From Chryseobacterium sp. Tr-659 (GTDB lineage: Bacteria; Bacteroidota; Bacteroidia; Flavobacteriales; Weeksellaceae): a stretch of 64,000 nucleotides of DNA. Below the pieces are notes generated by a model. It saw nothing but the letters and a program-made list of their open reading frames with translations. It did not search any database and was not told the DNA's origin. Below, one piece after another: positions 7,696 to 16,165 of this stretch. The DNA lies in contig NZ_VWWP01000005.1 of the NCBI RefSeq assembly GCF_011752975.1, positions 1-64,000 of the forward strand, written 5' to 3'. Position 1 is the first letter of the stretch, and every line of letters starts with the position of its first letter. Position numbers and translations under genes: made by a program.

Positions 7696-10600
7696 TTAAA
7701 AAGTATAATTCACGCTTACGCTGAACATTCTCCCGCTATATGCACGGAACATAATTTTGTCTATATTTTTATCATATCTGTCGGTAGCCCCCGGAAGAAG
7801 TCCCCACGCTTCCCGTTCAGTCCCCACATTACTTCCGCCTCCATCTTTAGCAGCCAGATAAGAATTGAAATTATTGTAATATTCCTTTACCCTGTTGAAG
7901 AGGTTTCTCACATTGAATTTCACTTCAAAATTTTTATTTCTAAGGAATTTATAGGAGATCTGAGCGTCTGCCACTGCATAAGGACGTTGTATTTCTTCCC
8001 CTTTGTAGGCATATCCAACCGTGATGTACTGATCTCCTTTGGCGTTATATAAAAAACTCAGCCCCAAACGGTCTCCGTCATAAATCAGCCCAAGGTTATA
8101 GGCATAGGGAGTCTGCCCGTACAATGGACGGTTTACTTCATACGTTTCATCATTGTCACCTGTTTTATACAAGTCTTTAAAGGCTACTACTTTCGTATGA
8201 TTATAAGTAAAGTTTCCGCTTATGAAGAGCTTTTCAAGGAAAGTTCCGTCAGCTATAAATCCTAAGTTTTTTCTGACTTCTGCTTCTACTCCTATTAATT
8301 TTGCATTTTTTGAATTTCCGTTATACAGAAACAGGTTTCCTTCACTGGAAATATGTCCTTCGCGTTCAATAGGTCTGTCGATATTTTTGTAATAAAGACC
8401 TGCGGAAAATATTTCTCCCAGACCTGGAAACCATTCGAATTTAAAATCATAATTATTAATGACTGAGGAAGTCATTTCGGTGTTATAGATCAACCCGTTG
8501 GCGATAGGATCGAAATAAGGCAATCCCGTTCTTTCATTAAATTGCGGCCGAATTACGGACTTATTATACGCCAGCCTCAGATTAATCTTATTGGTAGGAC
8601 TGTATGTAAAATTTACGGAAGGCATCCACTGCCACGGCTTATCATCTATTGCCGTTCTTGTAATATATTTGGAATCACTGGGATCCAGCTGCTGGGAAAT
8701 CATATTGTATTTAAAATATTCGGCCCGAAGTCCCCAGACAAGTCTTAATTTATTATTCCAACGATTGTCAAACATAACATAAACAGCGTGCTGATCTACT
8801 TCTCCTTCGTATTTATCATTTTTATACAGTGCCCGTGTTTCCCATCCAATACCACCCGGAACATAATGAGAGCCATTAAACCATTCAGCAAGAGAACCAT
8901 ACATCGTTAAATAGTTCTTTTCACTGTTTGGAACGTCCCGGTTTTCATCAACCCTGAGGAAAAACTTCTGCTGTTGATTGGTATTGTTTTTGGTAGCACC
9001 GGCATATCCCACTTTAATAGCATTCTTAAAGCTTCCGGCATCCATATCCCATTTTACAGAGGCTCCGTAATTATAATCCGTCTCCCTGTTTTCAATATAT
9101 CCTCTATAAAAATCTGCTCCGGAATTATAAATCTTGTGAAAAGTTAAAATCTCATTCCCGATAAAATCATAACGGGTGATATATTGTGTATAATCTTTGG
9201 TATCGGAAGCAACCCCTGTGCGGGCTGCAAACCAGTTGATCTCTGCATTTCCGATTTTATGACTTCCTTCAAGCTTATTCTGTAAAAGAGTCTGAAAAAT
9301 AGGATAATTGGTGTTGTCCGTATACGGTCTGTCCAGATTTTTGATCTGAGCCGGATCATTATTGGGAATGATACCATTATAAAAATAATTATAAGCTAAT
9401 TCTGCATTCGCGGCCATTCCGCTACCGGTTGAATATTCATTCCATCCTGTTACCCTTGTTAATGTATTATCAAAAATATGAGTATAGGAATTACGGAAGG
9501 AGATCCTGTTTTTTCCAAGCTGCAGACCGAAATTCAGCATTCCTGCCAGCGTTGAGTTATAATTGTAGGAGGCTCCGCTGTTTTTGAAATTATAAAACGG
9601 AATCTGTCCGTTAGCATCAGGCATTCCTGTAGTATCCAGCCAATTCCCCCTTCCAGTATGGTCAATATCCAATTTATTCTGTTCGTTTCTGATTACGAAT
9701 GCCCCGGCAAATCCCCACTTATTATTGTTTTTAAGCGCATATGTTCTTCCCAATGCAAGCTGTATATTGGATCCCATATCCCCTTTCGTTTTATAAGTAC
9801 TGAAATTGTCATTGGTAAATTGTCTGGACTGTTCAAAAAACCTCGGATCCGTCCAGTTCATCGGTTCAAGCCCTTTGGGAAAATCCCTGGTACCGTCATC
9901 ATATCCGAAGTAATCATACTTTCCCCGCTTGCGGGTCAGAAATTCTTTAAATGCAGATTGGTCATTGTAAGAAGTTCCCATGGTTACCGTCGTGAAGTTT
10001 TCATTGGGAATATCTTTCGTTCTTACTTCCACATAGCCTCCCGCAAAGCTGGCATTCATGTCCGGTGTTGCCGTTTTACTTACTACTACACTTTCCACCA
10101 TGGCTGTAGGAATGATATCAAACGAGAAGTTCTGATTATAAGCTTCCGTACTTGGAAGGTTGATTCCGTCCATAGCTGCGGTGTTCCATCGTTCTCCCAT
10201 TGATCTTACAACCACATATTTGTTATCAATTGTGGTGATCCCGGTTACTCTTTTCAACGTTCCTCCCACATCGCTGTCCGGTGTTTTGGAGATCTGCTCT
10301 GCAGAAATACCGTCGCTCATTTGTGCTGCTTTCTTCTGCTGAGCCAGTAATCCTGCCTGTGTATCTGCTTTACGGGCTGCAGTAATTACCACTTCCTTAA
10401 TATCCGTAATTTTATCCGAGGCTTTGTTCAGTGCAAACGAAACCGTATTTGTTTCTTTATTGATTACGGACAATTTTTCAACTCGTAATGTATTATATTT
10501 TGGTGCCTTGATGGTAAGGTTGTATGTTCCTGAGGGAAGATCTACGGTGAAATCACCATTATTATCCGTCACTGAAATTTTACCGGCAATACTCACCTCT

Positions 10601-10986
10601 GCTCCAATGACAGGATTTCCTACCTCATCAACTATTTTCCCGGAAATACGGCCATTTCCCGGTATTGAAGCTGTGGAGCGTTCATATTTTATTGAAATAA
10701 GATCACCATGCAGACGGAATATCACCGGAAGCCCGCTGGTAATATCTTTCAGGCAGTTATTGATGGTTGTATTTTCGCATTTCACCCCTTTTACTTTCAG
10801 CTCTTTGATATCTACTTTTGAATATGCCAGACGCATTCCTGTTTTCCCGGCAAATTCTTCCAAAACTTCAATTAACGGTCTGCTTGCAGGTACGGAAAAT
10901 GATACTTTCTGGACCAGCTCCTGCGCTTCTGCGGCTACAGTAAAAAATAAGGCTGCTATGGTAATCCCACATTTCAAACTTTTCAT
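7696..10986 (-). CDS. TonB-dependent outer-membrane receptor with N-terminal STN signalling domain
   Basis: A 1096-residue receptor. The order is: signal peptide (to about 22), STN secretin/TonB short N-terminal domain (about 28-105), a carboxypeptidase-regulatory-like beta domain (about 113-200), the plug (starting near KAAQMSDGISAEQISKTPDSDVGG) and a large 22-strand barrel ending in an aromatic residue (SVNYTF). An STN domain is the hallmark of receptors that signal through a FecR-like anti-sigma factor, and a FecR homologue is encoded 50 bases upstream on the same strand. The receptor probably imports a metal chelate, glycan or peptide across the outer membrane and reports occupancy to the FecR/ECF pair. 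There is no SusD homologue beside it, so it is not a standard polysaccharide-utilisation pair. Confidence 0.93.
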   Translation of the reverse strand: MKSLKCGITIAALFFTVAAEAQELVQKVSFSVPASRPLIEVLEEFAGKTGMRLAYSKVDIKELKVKGVKCENTTINNCLKDITSGLPVIFRLHGDLISIKYERSTASIPGNGRISGKIVDEVGNPVIGAEVSIAGKISVTDNNGDFTVDLPSGTYNLTIKAPKYNTLRVEKLSVINKETNTVSFALNKASDKITDIKEVVITAARKADTQAGLLAQQKKAAQMSDGISAEQISKTPDSDVGGTLKRVTGITTIDNKYVVVRSMGERWNTAAMDGINLPSTEAYNQNFSFDIIPTAMVESVVVSKTATPDMNASFAGGYVEVRTKDIPNENFTTVTMGTSYNDQSAFKEFLTRKRGKYDYFGYDDGTRDFPKGLEPMNWTDPRFFEQSRQFTNDNFSTYKTKGDMGSNIQLALGRTYALKNNNKWGFAGAFVIRNEQNKLDIDHTGRGNWLDTTGMPDANGQIPFYNFKNSGASYNYNSTLAGMLNFGLQLGKNRISFRNSYTHIFDNTLTRVTGWNEYSTGSGMAANAELAYNYFYNGIIPNNDPAQIKNLDRPYTDNTNYPIFQTLLQNKLEGSHKIGNAEINWFAARTGVASDTKDYTQYITRYDFIGNEILTFHKIYNSGADFYRGYIENRETDYNYGASVKWDMDAGSFKNAIKVGYAGATKNNTNQQQKFFLRVDENRDVPNSEKNYLTMYGSLAEWFNGSHYVPGGIGWETRALYKNDKYEGEVDQHAVYVMFDNRWNNKLRLVWGLRAEYFKYNMISQQLDPSDSKYITRTAIDDKPWQWMPSVNFTYSPTNKINLRLAYNKSVIRPQFNERTGLPYFDPIANGLIYNTEMTSSVINNYDFKFEWFPGLGEIFSAGLYYKNIDRPIEREGHISSEGNLFLYNGNSKNAKLIGVEAEVRKNLGFIADGTFLEKLFISGNFTYNHTKVVAFKDLYKTGDNDETYEVNRPLYGQTPYAYNLGLIYDGDRLGLSFLYNAKGDQYITVGYAYKGEEIQRPYAVADAQISYKFLRNKNFEVKFNVRNLFNRVKEYYNNFNSYLAAKDGGGSNVGTEREAWGLLPGATDRYDKNIDKIMFRAYSGRMFSVSVNYTF

Positions 10987-11036
10987 ACTTAAAGTGTTCT
11001 CTTGATTATGATTATTAATTTTTTTTGATGATGATC

Positions 11037-12005
11037 TTATTTCTTAAGGGTATAGGTGTTTTCTTTTTTCTGCACCTCCAGTCCCAAGATGAAGGCTAAT
11101 GATTCAATATTTTCTCCCACTGTTCCTCCCGTAAAGTCTGCGGTGATCTTTTTATCTTCGGATTCTTTCGGGTAATAAACTTTTGTATTGTAGCTGCTTT
11201 CCAGAACGGCAACAACTTCTTTCAACGGAACATCATTAAAACTTAAAGACAATACTGACGGAACATCCTTCACAGATGTTTTTCCGGGAGTAAATGAAAT
11301 GACAGCTGTAGTACGGGCGATCCCGAAATTGGTCCATTCCTGATGAGGCTTAAGATAAGAAACCGGAACACCAGGTGAAGAAACGGCAACCTTACCTTCA
11401 TAAAGATCAACGGACTTTTTCTTTCCGGATTGTGAAATCTTAAATACGGTTCCCAATACTCTGGTGCTGAAACCATCTGCATGAACAATGAAAGGGTGCT
11501 CTTTTGATTTTGCTACGGAAAATACAGCATCTCCTTTTAAATCTACAACTCTGGTTGATGCCGGAAATGATTTTGCTACTGTAAGCTCACCCCCAGGCAA
11601 AAGAGTTACAACAGATCCGTCTTTCAGATGAACAATCCTGCTTGCTGATTCTGCAAAATAAACATCAGGTTTAAAGAATATAGTGTAAGTGAAAAAGCTT
11701 CCTAATGATAAGAACAGAATAATTGCCGCTGCAATTTTATATGTATGTTTCCTCACTCTTTTTGCACTCCCAATATCCGGAGATGAAAAATAATGCTCCA
11801 GCCCAAACAAAATCCTTTCTTTGGATTCTCTTATATGGCGGGTGTCAAGATCTTTTTCCGCATGATGTTTCCATTCTTTCAATAATTCCATTTCCTTTTC
11901 GGAAATTTGATCCTCTGAAACTTCCCGTTCCCAAAGCCTGAAAACAAAAGCTTCGATATTTTTATATGTCCAATGTTTTTTCATAGAGTCTTTCATCGCA
12001 TTCAC
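11037..12005 (-). CDS. FecR-family anti-sigma factor
   Basis: A 322-residue inner-membrane regulator. It has a cytoplasmic N-terminal region (about 1-85) that should bind the ECF sigma factor, one transmembrane helix (about 88-110, KIAAAIILFLSLGSFFTYTIFF), a FecR domain (about 115-215, DGSVVTLLPGGELTVAKSF) and a C-terminal DUF4974-like domain (about 250-320, LSFNDVPLKEVVAVLESSYNTKVYY) that resembles STN and probably contacts the receptor's signalling domain. Met1, Met4 and Met8 are all possible starts. It precedes the TonB receptor gene. The likely sigma partner is encoded divergently, starting at 12227, which differs from the more usual sigma-then-FecR co-directional order. Confidence 0.93.
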   Translation of the reverse strand: MNAMKDSMKKHWTYKNIEAFVFRLWEREVSEDQISEKEMELLKEWKHHAEKDLDTRHIRESKERILFGLEHYFSSPDIGSAKRVRKHTYKIAAAIILFLSLGSFFTYTIFFKPDVYFAESASRIVHLKDGSVVTLLPGGELTVAKSFPASTRVVDLKGDAVFSVAKSKEHPFIVHADGFSTRVLGTVFKISQSGKKKSVDLYEGKVAVSSPGVPVSYLKPHQEWTNFGIARTTAVISFTPGKTSVKDVPSVLSLSFNDVPLKEVVAVLESSYNTKVYYPKESEDKKITADFTGGTVGENIESLAFILGLEVQKKENTYTLKK

Positions 12006-12208
12006 AGATGCTTCTATCTATAAGACTTTGAAAATGAAAAACTTCCCCGGGGCATTCTTAACGTTATATTCATATTCCGATCAAATTGTTAATAATTTTA
12101 ATCGTTTTTCACATTTACTAAACATTTCCTTCTCATTTAACCCCTATTTTTTAGAAATATTTAATCTAACTATCCCCAAAGTTCACAAAAAGTTAATTTT
12201 CCTTTAGG

Positions 12209-12216
12209 TAATTTTG
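12209..12216 (+). promoter_or_regulatory. -7 promoter element for the ECF sigma gene
   Basis: TAATTTTG matches the Bacteroidota -7 consensus TAnnTTTG and lies 10 bases before the sigma gene ATG. No clear -33 TTG was found at the expected distance. If real, the leader is only a few bases long. Confidence 0.5.
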
Positions 12217-12226
12217 TTGTCACCAT

Positions 12227-12853
12227 ATGAGCCCAACAGACTATATATTATTAAAGAAAATAAAATCAGGAGACCGCCCTGCATTTATGCTGCTGTATGA
12301 CCGTTACTGGGATAGTCTATACCGATTTGTTTTTGTACGTACACGCGACAAGGAAGTGGCTGAAGAAATCCTTCAGAACCTTTGGATAAAGATCCTGGAA
12401 AATACAGATGTGATACAGACTGATGATTCCGAAAGTGCAAGAGGTTATCTTCTCCGCCATCTCCATTACCGCATCATCGATTTTTATAACAGTTATAAAA
12501 AAGCGCCTCCTACGCTGAGCATTGATGAATTTGACATCCCCGCAGAAATTGAAATAGCGGATACTGAATATTTTGAAATTCTTGAAGAAAATGAGATTTC
12601 TTCTCTACTCTCGATGATTGATCAGGTGGTATCACAACTTCCCTCTACGGAGCAACAGGTTTATGATATGAGAATCCGGCAGAATATGTCTGTGAACGAA
12701 ACCGCAGAAGCCCTTGGAATAAGCAATAAAACGGTAAGTAATAAACTAAGTAAAGCACTGGGAGAAATCCGGGAGCAGCTAAATCCGGAGTATCAGTCGT
12801 CTAAGAAACTGATTTCTATATTGATATTGATGGAGATGTTAACGAAGTATTGA
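12227..12853 (+). CDS. ECF RNA polymerase sigma factor (sigma-70 family)
   Basis: A 208-residue sigma factor of the extracytoplasmic-function type. Region 2 (about 10-80) includes the DRYWDSLYRFVFVRTRDKEVAEEILQ segment that contacts core and the -10 element. Region 4 (about 135-190) ends in a helix-turn-helix (MSVNETAEALGISNKTVSNKLSKAL) for -35 recognition. The order is that of FecI-like sigma factors that activate TonB receptor loci. It is transcribed away from its probable anti-sigma gene with a 221-base shared control region. Its target promoter is probably that of the FecR-TonB-lipoprotein locus (inference). Confidence 0.93.
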   Translation: MSPTDYILLKKIKSGDRPAFMLLYDRYWDSLYRFVFVRTRDKEVAEEILQNLWIKILENTDVIQTDDSESARGYLLRHLHYRIIDFYNSYKKAPPTLSIDEFDIPAEIEIADTEYFEILEENEISSLLSMIDQVVSQLPSTEQQVYDMRIRQNMSVNETAEALGISNKTVSNKLSKALGEIREQLNPEYQSSKKLISILILMEMLTKY

Positions 12854-12934
12854 TTTTTATGTGAATAGTTAATTTGCTGTGCAGTCAATGGCCAATGATG
12901 GATAATTTAATCAATTCACAGCGAAGCGGATTCA

Positions 12935-13585
12935 CTATTCTCCATTAAACACTGCCAAATATTCTGTATTAAAATTAAAGATTTTAAAATCAGCAATATC
13001 AAAGTCTATGCTTTCATCATTATTGGTAAAAACAATGGTCTTCATTCCTGCTGCTTTGGCGGCCTTTAACCCGGAATGACTGTCCTCAATGGCAATACAG
13101 TATTCAGGAGAGATTCCTAATTCTTTTGCTGAAGTAAGATATACAGCAGGGTGTGGTTTTCCCTGTTCTTCAGATTCCGATGAATTGACCGTGTCAAACA
13201 GATCTCGTATCTCAAGTTTTTCCAGCACCGCATTTGCCACCCGTAATGGTGCATTGGTAGCCAGCCCTATTTTATATTCCTTATTTTTAAGATGTCTGAT
13301 GAACTCCTGAATACCAGCCATGGTACAATCTTCCATCTGTATCATCTCTATCACTCTTGTTACTACTTTATGCTCTACAGAAGGGACATCCAGATTATCC
13401 CAAGGAAACTTTTCATACCAGAATTCCGTAACCTCCTTAGTAGTCATGTATTTGGTTTGTGCAGCCAGATCTTCTGTAACCTGTACTCCGTATGACGAAA
13501 ACACATCCAGCTCTGCCTGAGCCCAGAATCCTTCTGAATCCACAAGAACTCCATCCATATCAAATATTACTGCTTTTAAAGCCAT
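12935..13585 (-). CDS. HAD-superfamily sugar-phosphate phosphatase (HxpB-like)
   Basis: A 216-residue soluble hydrolase of the beta-phosphoglucomutase-like HAD subfamily. Motif I is FDMDGVLVDS with D9 as the nucleophile and D11 as acid/base; motif II is the TNA near residue 115; motif III is around GKPHPAVY; motif IV is the AIEDSHSG near 170. The helical cap (about 17-90) has a WAQAELDVFSSYGV segment resembling Escherichia coli HxpB (YniC), which dephosphorylates hexitol phosphates and 2-deoxyglucose-6-phosphate. The substrate here is inferred from that resemblance only. It ends convergently with the sigma gene and stands 35 bases from the regulator gene at 13621, so it may be co-transcribed with that regulator. 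Confidence 0.85.
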   Translation of the reverse strand: MALKAVIFDMDGVLVDSEGFWAQAELDVFSSYGVQVTEDLAAQTKYMTTKEVTEFWYEKFPWDNLDVPSVEHKVVTRVIEMIQMEDCTMAGIQEFIRHLKNKEYKIGLATNAPLRVANAVLEKLEIRDLFDTVNSSESEEQGKPHPAVYLTSAKELGISPEYCIAIEDSHSGLKAAKAAGMKTIVFTNNDESIDFDIADFKIFNFNTEYLAVFNGE

Positions 13586-13620
13586 GTTATTAATGATGAA
13601 TTATAAATAATGAAGATAAA

Positions 13621-14241
13621 TTAGTGACTGATCTTATAAATACAGCGCTGTCCTCCGGAAATAATGTGATCTACTCTTTCCACTGTATATTCCTTGCCTA
13701 TGAGTGATTGAAAATTGGATAATTCGGCACGGCAGAATCCCTGACATTCTATAGCTGCGGCACAGATCGGGCAATGATTTTCAATGAGAAAATATTCCTC
13801 ACCTTCTTTTTTCCATTCAGCCATATATCCTTCTTCACTACGGACTTTGGCTAAAGATTCAAGGCGCTGTTCCAAAGATTTTGCCTTGGAAAGAACTTTT
13901 TCATACCGCTCATGGGTATTTCTTTCCCGGTCACTGATTAACAGGTTCAACGCATTTTCACCTAAAAGATTTTTCACCGATTTCAAAAGCTGAACGGTTA
14001 CATCGGCATGGGTATCCGGAAACTGAGCCAATCCCTTTTCTGTAAGAATATAGTAGGTAGACGGGCGGCCTACTCCTTCACTTTTTACAGAAGATTCAAT
14101 CAGCCCTTCCTGCGCAAGATTCAGTAAATGTTTTCTGGCACCTTCTTTCGTAATACTCAATTCTTCGGCAATAAGAAGTGAAGTAGCTTCTCCTCTCATC
14201 TTTAAGAACATCAGAATACGATCTGCAGCCGGCTTCTTCAT
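13621..14241 (-). CDS. SufR-like Fe-S winged-helix transcriptional repressor
   Basis: A 206-residue regulator of the DeoR/SufR-like group. The N-terminal winged helix-turn-helix occupies about 5-75 (SLLIAEELSITKEGARKHLL is the recognition region). The middle is helical and charged. The C-terminal domain has a cysteine cluster, C157-x2-C160-x5-C166-x3-C170, plus C200, suited to holding an Fe-S cluster as in SufR. The spacing differs from classical cyanobacterial SufR, so the ligand set is inferred. It is transcribed divergently from the superoxide dismutase/ferredoxin operon. A 14-base motif lies in its own leader (14251-14264), in the sod promoter and before the last ferredoxin, so it probably represses itself and these genes until the cluster is damaged. 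Confidence 0.85.
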   Translation of the reverse strand: MKKPAADRILMFLKMRGEATSLLIAEELSITKEGARKHLLNLAQEGLIESSVKSEGVGRPSTYYILTEKGLAQFPDTHADVTVQLLKSVKNLLGENALNLLISDRERNTHERYEKVLSKAKSLEQRLESLAKVRSEEGYMAEWKKEGEEYFLIENHCPICAAAIECQGFCRAELSNFQSLIGKEYTVERVDHIISGGQRCIYKISH

Positions 14242-14250
14242 TTGACAATA

Positions 14251-14264
14251 TTTAGGTTGTTTTA
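14251..14264 (-). promoter_or_regulatory. Candidate Fe-S repressor operator, copy 1 (autoregulation)
   Basis: Reads taaaacaacctaaa on the minus strand, exactly matching the copies at 14362-14375 and 17668-17681. It lies between a minus-strand -7 element (TATATTTG, 14276-14283) and the repressor start codon, a place where a bound repressor would block its own transcription. Confidence 0.7.
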
Positions 14265-14275
14265 TTTTTCAACAA

Positions 14276-14283
14276 CAAATATA
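14276..14283 (-). promoter_or_regulatory. -7 promoter element of the Fe-S regulator gene
   Basis: Read on the minus strand this is TATATTTG, a full match to TAnnTTTG. It is about 35 bases upstream of the regulator ATG. No -33 TTG was found at the preferred distance. Confidence 0.5.
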
Positions 14284-14361
14284 GTAATTTTCTATAATCC
14301 TGAAAAATAAAGCTTAAATGAAAGATTCACAACATTTTAAATTTCAAAACTTCACAACCTA

Positions 14362-14407
14362 TAAAACAACCTAAAAGTTGTTTTATTCAAATATATTATT
14401 ACCTTTG
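14362..14407 (+). promoter_or_regulatory. sod operon promoter with overlapping operator copy 2
   Basis: The operator taaaacaacctaaa (14362-14375) directly abuts a -33 TTG at 14378-14380, which is followed after exactly 19 bases by the -7 element TACCTTTG at 14400-14407. That spacing is the Bacteroidota housekeeping sigma optimum. The operator is also one arm of an inverted repeat (aacaac / gttgtt) that covers the -33 box, so a bound repressor should block RNA polymerase. Confidence 0.75.
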
Positions 14408-14435
14408 CTACACATTAATCAAAAAAATAAATACA

Positions 14436-15062
14436 ATGAAACCATTTACATTACCTCAACTCTCTTATGCTTATGATGCTCTGGAACCTTTTATTGGTAA
14501 AGAAACAATGACTATTCATCATCAGCGTCATCATCAGGCATATGTTGACAATCTCAATGCGGCATTAGAACAAACCAATGAAACCAATCCTGATCTGGAT
14601 TCATTACTACAGAGAGTAAGCGAATACAGTCCTGCTGTAAGAAATAACGGAGGAGGTCATTACAACCATTCGTTATTTTGGGAAATCCTTTCTCCTCAAC
14701 CCAAATTCAACCCTGAAGGAAAACTTGGTGATGCAATACAATCTACTTTCGAAAGTCTTGAAAATCTTAAAGCAGAAATGAAAAAAACCGGTCTTGCTCA
14801 ATTCGGCTCCGGATGGGTGTGGCTATCTGTAAAATTCAATGGTTCTCTGGCAATAAGTTCCACTCCTAATCAGGATAATCCGATGATGGATGTTCTTTCT
14901 ATGAACAGAGGTTTTCCTATCCTTGGGATTGATGTATGGGAACATGCATATTATTTAAACTATCAAAACAAGAGAGCAGATTACCTTGATTCATTCTGGT
15001 CTGTGCTCGACTGGTCTGCTGTAGAAAGAAAATATGAAGAAGCACTTTCAAAAATAAGATAA
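14436..15062 (+). CDS. sod: Fe/Mn superoxide dismutase
   Basis: A 208-residue cytoplasmic superoxide dismutase converting superoxide to peroxide and oxygen. All four metal ligands are in place: H28 (in HHQRHH), H78 (NHSLFW), D166 and H170 (DVWEHAYY). The GGGHYNHSLFW segment resembles Mn enzymes more than Fe enzymes, but many Bacteroidota enzymes use either metal, so metal choice is not assigned. No signal peptide. It is the first gene of a tightly packed operon (DUF2480, FMN reductase, ferredoxin reductase, ferredoxins) under a promoter that overlaps a candidate Fe-S repressor operator, fitting induction when clusters are oxidised. Confidence 0.97.
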   Translation: MKPFTLPQLSYAYDALEPFIGKETMTIHHQRHHQAYVDNLNAALEQTNETNPDLDSLLQRVSEYSPAVRNNGGGHYNHSLFWEILSPQPKFNPEGKLGDAIQSTFESLENLKAEMKKTGLAQFGSGWVWLSVKFNGSLAISSTPNQDNPMMDVLSMNRGFPILGIDVWEHAYYLNYQNKRADYLDSFWSVLDWSAVERKYEEALSKIR

Positions 15063-15087
15063 TCATTACCCGTTAAAAAAAACAGTT

Positions 15088-15588
15088 ATGAATCAGAAAA
15101 TATTCATCAATAAAGCAGAAGCTTCAGGAATTATTGCTCTTGATCTGTCAGATTATAAACCCACTACAGAAGTGGTAGAGCTGGATATCAAAGATCATCT
15201 TTTTATGGGAATGATTGTAAAGGAGAAAGAATTTAAAGAATCGATTGCTGCTGTGGATTTTTCTGTATACAATGAAAAAGCAGTGGGAATCATTTGTTCT
15301 ACGGATGCTATCATACCTCCCTGGGCGTATATGCTCATCATGGAAAAACTGGCTCCCTATGCTTCCTATGCTGATCTGAACAATGGTGAAGCTGTACTGC
15401 TCGATCTTTGGAAACGCCGCCTTATCTATGCGGATCTCCGACATTATAAAAATCAGAAAGTGGTGGTACGGGCAAGCACCCATCATGATCCTGCACTTTA
15501 TTTACTCGCTGCAGGACTTCTGAAACCTCTCGTCAAGAGTCTGATGTATGGAGAAATAGGACTGCCAAAAGTAATTTTTAAAAATTAA
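15088..15588 (+). CDS. DUF2480 family protein
   Basis: A 166-residue soluble protein of the DUF2480 family, common in Bacteroidota and without an established function that I know of. Visible features are an acidic N-terminal half (EVVELDIKDHLF), a central STDAIIPPWAYMLI segment and a C-terminal ASTHHDPALYLLAAGLLKPLVKS helix. There is no signal peptide and only one cysteine (C100), so it is not an obvious cluster-binding protein. It sits 25 bases after sod and 6 bases before the FMN reductase gene, which ties it to redox or Fe-S maintenance (inference from context only). Confidence 0.85.
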   Translation: MNQKIFINKAEASGIIALDLSDYKPTTEVVELDIKDHLFMGMIVKEKEFKESIAAVDFSVYNEKAVGIICSTDAIIPPWAYMLIMEKLAPYASYADLNNGEAVLLDLWKRRLIYADLRHYKNQKVVVRASTHHDPALYLLAAGLLKPLVKSLMYGEIGLPKVIFKN

Positions 15589-15594
15589 AACAAC

Positions 15595-16164
15595 ATGAAA
15601 GCAATTATATTCAACGGATCTCTGGAAAGAAGAGCGGAATCTACTTCAGGATGTATTTCAGATTATTTTTCAGAACGCCTGAAAAGGCTGGGAATTCAAA
15701 CTGATATTTTTACCCTTGCTGATTCCGGAATCCCGCTATTTGATGTTACGCTTACCAAAACACCCTTGGCTGTAGAACGAATGACACAGATGTTTACGGA
15801 TGCCGACCTGCATATCTGGCTGGCCCCGCTTTACCACGGAAGCATTCCGGGAGTAATGAAAAACTGTCTGGACTGGCTTGAAGTAACCGCTAACCGCTAT
15901 GAACCCTATCTGACTGATAAAACCGTAGGTCTGGTTTGCTGGGCAGATGGTTTACAAGCCATGCAGGGAATCAATGCGATGGATGCGATTGCCAAATCAT
16001 TACGGGCATGGCCTTTACCATTCAGCGTTCCTATTGTAAGATCTTCATTATTTGACACCGAGAATACAAAAGAAATTTCCATACTCTATTCAGGTAAGTT
16101 TGATCAGCTTATCAGCATTGCAACAACAAAGAAAATAGAAAAAACGATTATAAATCAATCATAA
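15595..16164 (+). CDS. NADPH-dependent FMN reductase family protein
   Basis: A 189-residue flavodoxin-fold protein of the NADPH-dependent FMN reductase group. The FMN phosphate loop is near the start (NGSLERRAESTSG) and the second flavin loop is APLYHGSIPGVMKNCLDWLE (about 77-96), a conserved pattern in this family. It probably reduces FMN or an azo/quinone substrate using NAD(P)H and could pass electrons into the ferredoxin genes downstream. It begins 6 bases after DUF2480 and ends 1 base before the oxidoreductase gene, so the genes are probably translated as a coupled unit. Confidence 0.88.
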   Translation: MKAIIFNGSLERRAESTSGCISDYFSERLKRLGIQTDIFTLADSGIPLFDVTLTKTPLAVERMTQMFTDADLHIWLAPLYHGSIPGVMKNCLDWLEVTANRYEPYLTDKTVGLVCWADGLQAMQGINAMDAIAKSLRAWPLPFSVPIVRSSLFDTENTKEISILYSGKFDQLISIATTKKIEKTIINQS

Positions 16165-16165
16165 C

